Below are positions 30,466-34,030 of a stretch of DNA of 34,030 nt, piece by piece (position 1 is the first letter of the stretch; every line of letters begins with the position of its first letter). The position numbers and the translations under genes are program-made. The notes beneath the pieces were generated by a model. That model was not told where the DNA came from, made no database searches, and worked only from the letters and a program-made list of their open reading frames with translations. Source of the DNA: an uncultured Collinsella sp. (GTDB lineage Bacteria; Actinomycetota; Coriobacteriia; Coriobacteriales; Coriobacteriaceae); assembly GCA_900553935.1 (NCBI GenBank), contig USFK01000003.1, positions 1 to 34,030 on the forward strand, written 5' to 3'.

Positions 30466-30494
30466 TTGACGGCACAGCTAACGCCACGTATCCT
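30466..30494 (+). promoter_or_regulatory. Probable sigma-70-type promoter of the rpsL operon
   Basis: -35 TTGACG (30466-30471), 17-base spacer, -10 TATCCT (30489-30494). Transcription would start near 30501 and give a leader of about 87 bases before rpsL. Confidence 0.75.
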
Positions 30495-30587
30495 ATCGAA
30501 CTGCGTGTTTCGTAGGGGGATGCTGACCCCTCGATTCAAGCCGTTGCACTTTACAGAAAGCTGGAATCATTCGAGAAGGAGTACGCT

Positions 30588-30965
30588 TTGCCTACTATTA
30601 ACCAGCTGGTTCGCCAGGGCCGTCGTTCCGTGCCCAAGAAGTCCAAGAACGCTGCTCTGCAGCACAACTCCCAGAAGCGCGGCGTGTGCACCCGCGTCTT
30701 CACCACGAGCCCCAAGAAGCCGAACTCGGCTCTTCGTAAGGTTGCCCGTGTTCGCCTTGTCAACGGCATCGAAGTTACCGCTTACATCCCGGGTGAGGGC
30801 CACAACCTGCAGGAGCACTCCATCGTGCTCGTCCGCGGCGGTCGTGTCCGTGACCTCCCTGGTGTCCGTTATCACGTCATCCGTGGCGCCTACGACGCTG
30901 CTCCGGTCCAGAACCGTATGCAGGCCCGTTCCAAGTACGGTGCTAAGCGCCCCAAGGCTAAATAA
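30588..30965 (+). CDS. rpsL: 30S ribosomal protein S12
   Basis: This 125-residue protein is S12, at the decoding centre of the small subunit. The family blocks GVCTRVFTTSPKKPNSALRK and VTAYIPGEGHNLQEHS are intact. The start is TTG at 30588, with GAGAAGGAG seven bases upstream, giving the expected MPTINQLVRQGRR. Lys43 of the PKKPNS loop is kept, but residue 88 is Arg (codon CGT in RGGRVRDLPG) where most bacteria and the M. tuberculosis reference have Lys; this is the classic second streptomycin-resistance position. It is first of the str operon, driven by the promoter at 30466-30494. Confidence 0.98.
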   Translation: MPTINQLVRQGRRSVPKKSKNAALQHNSQKRGVCTRVFTTSPKKPNSALRKVARVRLVNGIEVTAYIPGEGHNLQEHSIVLVRGGRVRDLPGVRYHVIRGAYDAAPVQNRMQARSKYGAKRPKAK

Positions 30966-30990
30966 GCCAGATAACGTTTTGATACTTTCG

Positions 30991-31016
30991 CCGTGTGCCG
31001 CCTAAGCGCCGCACGG
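30991..31016 (+). other. Intercistronic hairpin rpsL-rpsG
   Basis: CCGTGTGCCGC (30991-31001) and GCGCCGCACGG (31006-31016) form an 11-bp stem with one mismatch and one G-U pair. In Escherichia coli S7 binds the rpsL-rpsG gap as feedback repressor; this hairpin is in the same place, but its shape was not compared. Confidence 0.55.
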
Positions 31017-31038
31017 TAGACACTTAAGGAGATTTCAC

Positions 31039-31512
31039 ATGCCGCGTCGTGCAGCAGCTAATCGTCGTGAGGTTCAGCCTGACGCCGTTTACAACAACCG
31101 CCTGGTGACTCAGCTCATCAACAAGGTCCTTCTTGACGGCAAGAAGGCCACCGCTGAGCGCATCGTTTACACCGCTTTCGAGATCGTTGCCGAGAAGTCC
31201 GAGGGTGGCGACGCTCTCGCTACCTTCAAGAAGGCTATGGACAACGTCAAGCCCACGCTCGAGGTTAAGCCCAAGCGTGTCGGTGGCGCTACCTATCAGG
31301 TCCCGATGGAGGTCAACTCCCGTCGTTCCACCGCTCTGGGTATCCGCTGGATCGTCAACTTCTCCCGCGCTCGCAAGGAGAAGACCATGGCCGAGCGTCT
31401 CGCCAACGAGATTCTCGACGCCTCCAACGGCCTGGGCGCTTCCGTCAAGAAGCGTGAGGACGTCTTCAAGATGGCCGAGGCCAACCGCGCGTTCTCTCAC
31501 TATCGTTGGTAA
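31039..31512 (+). CDS. rpsG: 30S ribosomal protein S7
   Basis: This 157-residue protein is the 16S rRNA head-nucleating protein S7. MPRRAAANRREVQPD, VLLDGKKATAERIVY and GGATYQVPMEV with the C-terminal AFSHYRW are diagnostic, and length is standard. AAGGAG lies eight bases before the ATG at 31039. It is second in the str operon, 73 bases after rpsL and 19 before fusA. Confidence 0.98.
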   Translation: MPRRAAANRREVQPDAVYNNRLVTQLINKVLLDGKKATAERIVYTAFEIVAEKSEGGDALATFKKAMDNVKPTLEVKPKRVGGATYQVPMEVNSRRSTALGIRWIVNFSRARKEKTMAERLANEILDASNGLGASVKKREDVFKMAEANRAFSHYRW

Positions 31513-31531
31513 GTTAAGGTAAGGAACTAAC

Positions 31532-33631
31532 ATGGCTAAGCCTAAGTACAAGCTTTCCGATACCCGTAACATCGGCATCATGGCTCACATCGATGCTGGT
31601 AAGACCACCACGACCGAGCGTATTCTTTACTACACCGGTAAGACCCACAAGATCGGTGAGGTTCATGAGGGCGCTGCCACCATGGACTGGATGGTTCAGG
31701 AGCAGGAGCGCGGCGTAACCATTACCTCCGCTGCTACCACGTGCTTCTGGAACAAGGACGGTAAGGACTACCGCATCCAGATCATCGACACCCCGGGCCA
31801 CGTTGACTTCACCGCCGAGGTCGAGCGCTGCCTGCGCGTCCTCGATGGCGCTGTCGCCGTCTTCGACGCCGTTGCCGGCGTTCAGCCCCAGTCTGAGACC
31901 GTTTGGCGTCAGGCTTCTACCTTCAACGTCCCCCGCATCGCCTTCATCAACAAGTATGACCGCGTGGGCGCTGACTTCTTCAACGCTATCGAGACCATGA
32001 AGGATCGTCTCGACGCCAACGCCGTGGCCATCCAGGTCCCCATGGGCGCCGAGGACAACTTCTGGGGCGTCATCGACCTGGTCACCATGACTGCATGGGA
32101 CTTCAAGGCCGACGAGAAGGGTATGACCTACCCCGAGCCGATGGACGAGATCCCGGCTGAGTTTGCCGACATCGCTGCCACCAAGCGCGAGGAGCTCCTC
32201 GACGCTGCTGCCAGCTTTGACGACGAGCTCATGGAGAAGATCCTCATGGAGGAGGACTTCACCGTCGAGGAGCTCAAGGCTGCTCTGCGCAAGGGCGTTC
32301 TGGCCAACGAGCTCAACCTCGTCTTCGTGGGTTCCGCCTACAAGAACAAGGGCGTTCAGGAGCTGCTCGACGCTGTCGTCGACTACCTGCCCAGCCCGCT
32401 CGACGTTGAGGCCGTCACCGGTACCGATCCGGACACCGGCGAGGAGATTCAGCGTCATCCTTCCTTCGACGAGCCCTTCTCCGGCCTGGTCTTCAAGATC
32501 ATGACCGACCCGTTCGTCGGTAAGCTCACCTACGTCCGCGTTTACTCCGGCCGCGCCGAGTCCGGCTCCTACGTTGTCAACGCTTCCAACGGTCAGCGCG
32601 AGCGCCTCGGCCGCATCCTCGAGATGAACGCCGCCGAGCGTATCGACCGTGACGACGCTGCCGCCGGCGACATCGTCGCTTGCGTCGGCTTCAAGAACTC
32701 CACCACCGGTGACACCCTGTGCGCCGAGGGCAAGGAGATCGTCCTCGAGAAGATTGAGTTCGCTAAGCCCGTTATTGACGTTGCCATCGAGCCCAAGACC
32801 AAGGCCGAGCAGGACAAGATGTCCCTGGCTCTGACCAAGCTCGCCGAGGAGGACCCGACCTTCCAGGTGTCCACCAACCACGAGACCGGCCAGACCATCA
32901 TCGCCGGCATGGGCGAGCTGCACCTCGAGATCATCGTCGACCGTCTGCTCCGCGAGTTCAAGGTTGACGCTAACGTCGGTAAGCCCCAGGTTGCCTACCG
33001 CGAGACCGCTGGTCACGACGTCGAGAAGGCTGAGGGCAAGTTCGTCCGTCAGTCCGGCGGTCGCGGTCAGTACGGCCACGCCGTCATCAAGCTCGAGAAG
33101 ATGGAGGAGGGCTTCGGCTACGAGTTCGTCAACGCTATCGTCGGCGGCGTCGTGCCCAAGGAGTACATCCCGTCCATCGACAAGGGCATCCAGGAGGCCC
33201 TGAACACCGGTGTTATCGCCGGCTTCCCGGTCCTCGACGTTAAGGTCACCCTGTTCGACGGTTCTTACCACGAGGTCGACTCCTCCGAGGCCGCCTTCAA
33301 GATCGCCGGTTCCATGGCTATCAAGGACGCTCTCAAGAAGTCCGATCCGCAGCTGCTCGAGCCGATCATGGCTGTCGAGGTCGAGACCCCCGAGCAGTAC
33401 ATGGGCGACGTTATGGGCAACCTCTCCGGTCGCCGCGGCAAGATCGAGGGCATGGAGGATCGCAAGAACAGCAAGCTCATCCGTGCCAAGGTGCCGCTGG
33501 GCGAGATGTTCGGTTACGCTACCGACCTTCGCTCCCAGACCCAGGGCCGTGCATCCTACACGATGCAGTTCGACTCTTATGAGCCCGCGCCCAAGTCCAT
33601 CGTGGACGAGGTCATGAGCAAGAACGCCTAA
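31532..33631 (+). CDS. fusA: Elongation factor G
   Basis: This 699-residue translational GTPase drives translocation and, with ribosome recycling factor, ribosome release. Nucleotide-binding motifs are AHIDAGKT (18-25), DTPGH (86-90) and NKYD (140-143; NKMD is more common), with switch I RGVTITSAAT (60-69). Domains II-V follow in normal order and length. AAGG upstream of the ATG at 31532 is the ribosome-binding site. It is third in the str operon. No tuf gene follows; rpsJ begins 60 bases later. Confidence 0.98.
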   Translation: MAKPKYKLSDTRNIGIMAHIDAGKTTTTERILYYTGKTHKIGEVHEGAATMDWMVQEQERGVTITSAATTCFWNKDGKDYRIQIIDTPGHVDFTAEVERCLRVLDGAVAVFDAVAGVQPQSETVWRQASTFNVPRIAFINKYDRVGADFFNAIETMKDRLDANAVAIQVPMGAEDNFWGVIDLVTMTAWDFKADEKGMTYPEPMDEIPAEFADIAATKREELLDAAASFDDELMEKILMEEDFTVEELKAALRKGVLANELNLVFVGSAYKNKGVQELLDAVVDYLPSPLDVEAVTGTDPDTGEEIQRHPSFDEPFSGLVFKIMTDPFVGKLTYVRVYSGRAESGSYVVNASNGQRERLGRILEMNAAERIDRDDAAAGDIVACVGFKNSTTGDTLCAEGKEIVLEKIEFAKPVIDVAIEPKTKAEQDKMSLALTKLAEEDPTFQVSTNHETGQTIIAGMGELHLEIIVDRLLREFKVDANVGKPQVAYRETAGHDVEKAEGKFVRQSGGRGQYGHAVIKLEKMEEGFGYEFVNAIVGGVVPKEYIPSIDKGIQEALNTGVIAGFPVLDVKVTLFDGSYHEVDSSEAAFKIAGSMAIKDALKKSDPQLLEPIMAVEVETPEQYMGDVMGNLSGRRGKIEGMEDRKNSKLIRAKVPLGEMFGYATDLRSQTQGRASYTMQFDSYEPAPKSIVDEVMSKNA

Positions 33632-33656
33632 GTTCGAGCTCCCTGTTACGTAATCC

Positions 33657-33673
33657 GCGAGAACATCTCTCGC
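33657..33673 (+). other. Small hairpin in the fusA-rpsJ gap
   Basis: GCGAGA (33657-33662) and TCTCGC (33668-33673) form a 6-bp stem ending 18 bases before the rpsJ start and 7 before its ribosome-binding site; it could tune rpsJ translation. Confidence 0.4.
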
Positions 33674-33691
33674 ACTCTTTGGAGGTTTAAG

Positions 33692-34000
33692 TTGGCTACC
33701 CAGAAGATCCGCATTCGCCTCAAGGGCTATGATCACGAGGTCGTCGATCAGTCCGCGAAGCTCATCGTCGAGACCGCTCAGAAGACCGGTGCTCGCGTTT
33801 CCGGTCCTGTCCCCCTGCCCACCGAGCGCAACCTGTACACGGTTATCCGCTCGCCGCACGTGAACAAGGACTCCCGTGAGCAGTTCGAGATGCGCACCCA
33901 CAAGCGCCTCATCGACATCCTCGACCCCACCTCGGGCACCGTTGATTCGCTTATGCGTCTCGACCTCCCCGCTGGCGTCGACATCGACATCAAGCTCTAA
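33692..34000 (+). CDS. rpsJ: 30S ribosomal protein S10
   Basis: This 102-residue S10 protein is complete (IRIRLKGYDHEVVDQS, GPVPLPTERNLYTV and EQFEMRTHKRLIDI are diagnostic). The start is TTG at 33692, with GGAGG six bases upstream. S10 usually opens the S10 ribosomal operon, which presumably continues beyond the window. It follows fusA by 60 bases without an evident terminator, so read-through from the str operon is likely. The last 30 bases of the window show no further gene. Confidence 0.97.
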   Translation: MATQKIRIRLKGYDHEVVDQSAKLIVETAQKTGARVSGPVPLPTERNLYTVIRSPHVNKDSREQFEMRTHKRLIDILDPTSGTVDSLMRLDLPAGVDIDIKL

Positions 34001-34030
34001 GCGATATCGCTCATAGCTTAAAGGGCCCCG

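Noticed and set aside
31514..33901. Very long open frame (795 codons) antisense to fusA and rpsJ
   Set aside because: It mirrors fusA codon bias (GC-rich third positions give few stops on the other strand), is rich in Leu, Val, Gly and Asp repeats, and has no domain or ribosome-binding site.
1..34030. tRNA or rRNA genes
   Set aside because: Gene-free stretches were read for cloverleaf and conserved rRNA sequences and none was recognised; a tRNAscan run would be decisive.

Overview
The window is about 34 kb of GC-rich chromosome from a strict anaerobe. The likeliest source is a gut actinobacterium of the class Coriobacteriia, close to Collinsella. This is an inference from the pyruvate:ferredoxin oxidoreductase tail, a fermentative arginine deiminase (ADI) locus, the actinobacterial style of codon use (many C- and G-ending codons), TTG starts on ribosomal protein genes and short GTCCCCA/TGGGGAC palindromic repeats between operons. 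No search was run to confirm the taxon.

Layout. Positions 1-329 are the 3' end of a pyruvate:ferredoxin oxidoreductase gene, ending in a palindrome-wrapped terminator. A convergent AAA-type ATPase with a C-terminal nuclease-like domain (608-1969, minus) has tandem operator-like repeats at its promoter. From 2629 to 10701 lies an unusually elaborate ADI locus. It holds a stand-alone carbamate kinase (arcC copy 1), a minus-strand pair of a divergent arginine deiminase and an XRE regulator, then a plus-strand operon arcD-like antiporter / second deiminase / catabolic ornithine carbamoyltransferase / carbamate kinase copy 2. The two carbamate kinase genes are almost identical in DNA and form 1.05-kb direct repeats bracketing the rest of the locus. 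Together the genes import arginine, convert it to citrulline and ammonia, then to ornithine and carbamoyl phosphate, and finally make ATP.

Positions 11135-16631 carry a lactose/cellobiose-family PTS cassette: PRD regulator, EIIA, EIIB, EIIC and a GH1 6-phospho-beta-glucosidase. It is bracketed by two arrays of related short palindromic repeats in the same orientation. A membrane-anchored C39-like cysteine peptidase follows on the minus strand (17100-18134).

Positions 18495-29518 hold an APC amino-acid permease with a metal-dependent amidohydrolase, then two paralogous LytS/LytTR two-component systems. Between them lie a zinc-phospholipase-C-like protein, a UMF1-type MFS transporter and a glycosyltransferase; the last overlaps the second kinase gene. 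A small metallophosphoesterase (29616-30083) precedes a 0.5-kb gene-free stretch with an 85-bp nested inverted repeat and a strong promoter. The window ends in the str/S10 ribosomal region: rpsL, rpsG, fusA, rpsJ. RpsL carries arginine at the position equivalent to Lys88 of Mycobacterium tuberculosis, a substitution known to give streptomycin resistance there.

The most interesting items are the doubled ADI locus (near-identical arcC repeats, a deiminase lacking the substrate-loop arginine, a regulator whose S24-like domain has lost both catalytic residues, and a cluster of TTACATCA-type operator sites), the repeat arrays bracketing the PTS cassette, and the structured element upstream of rpsL.
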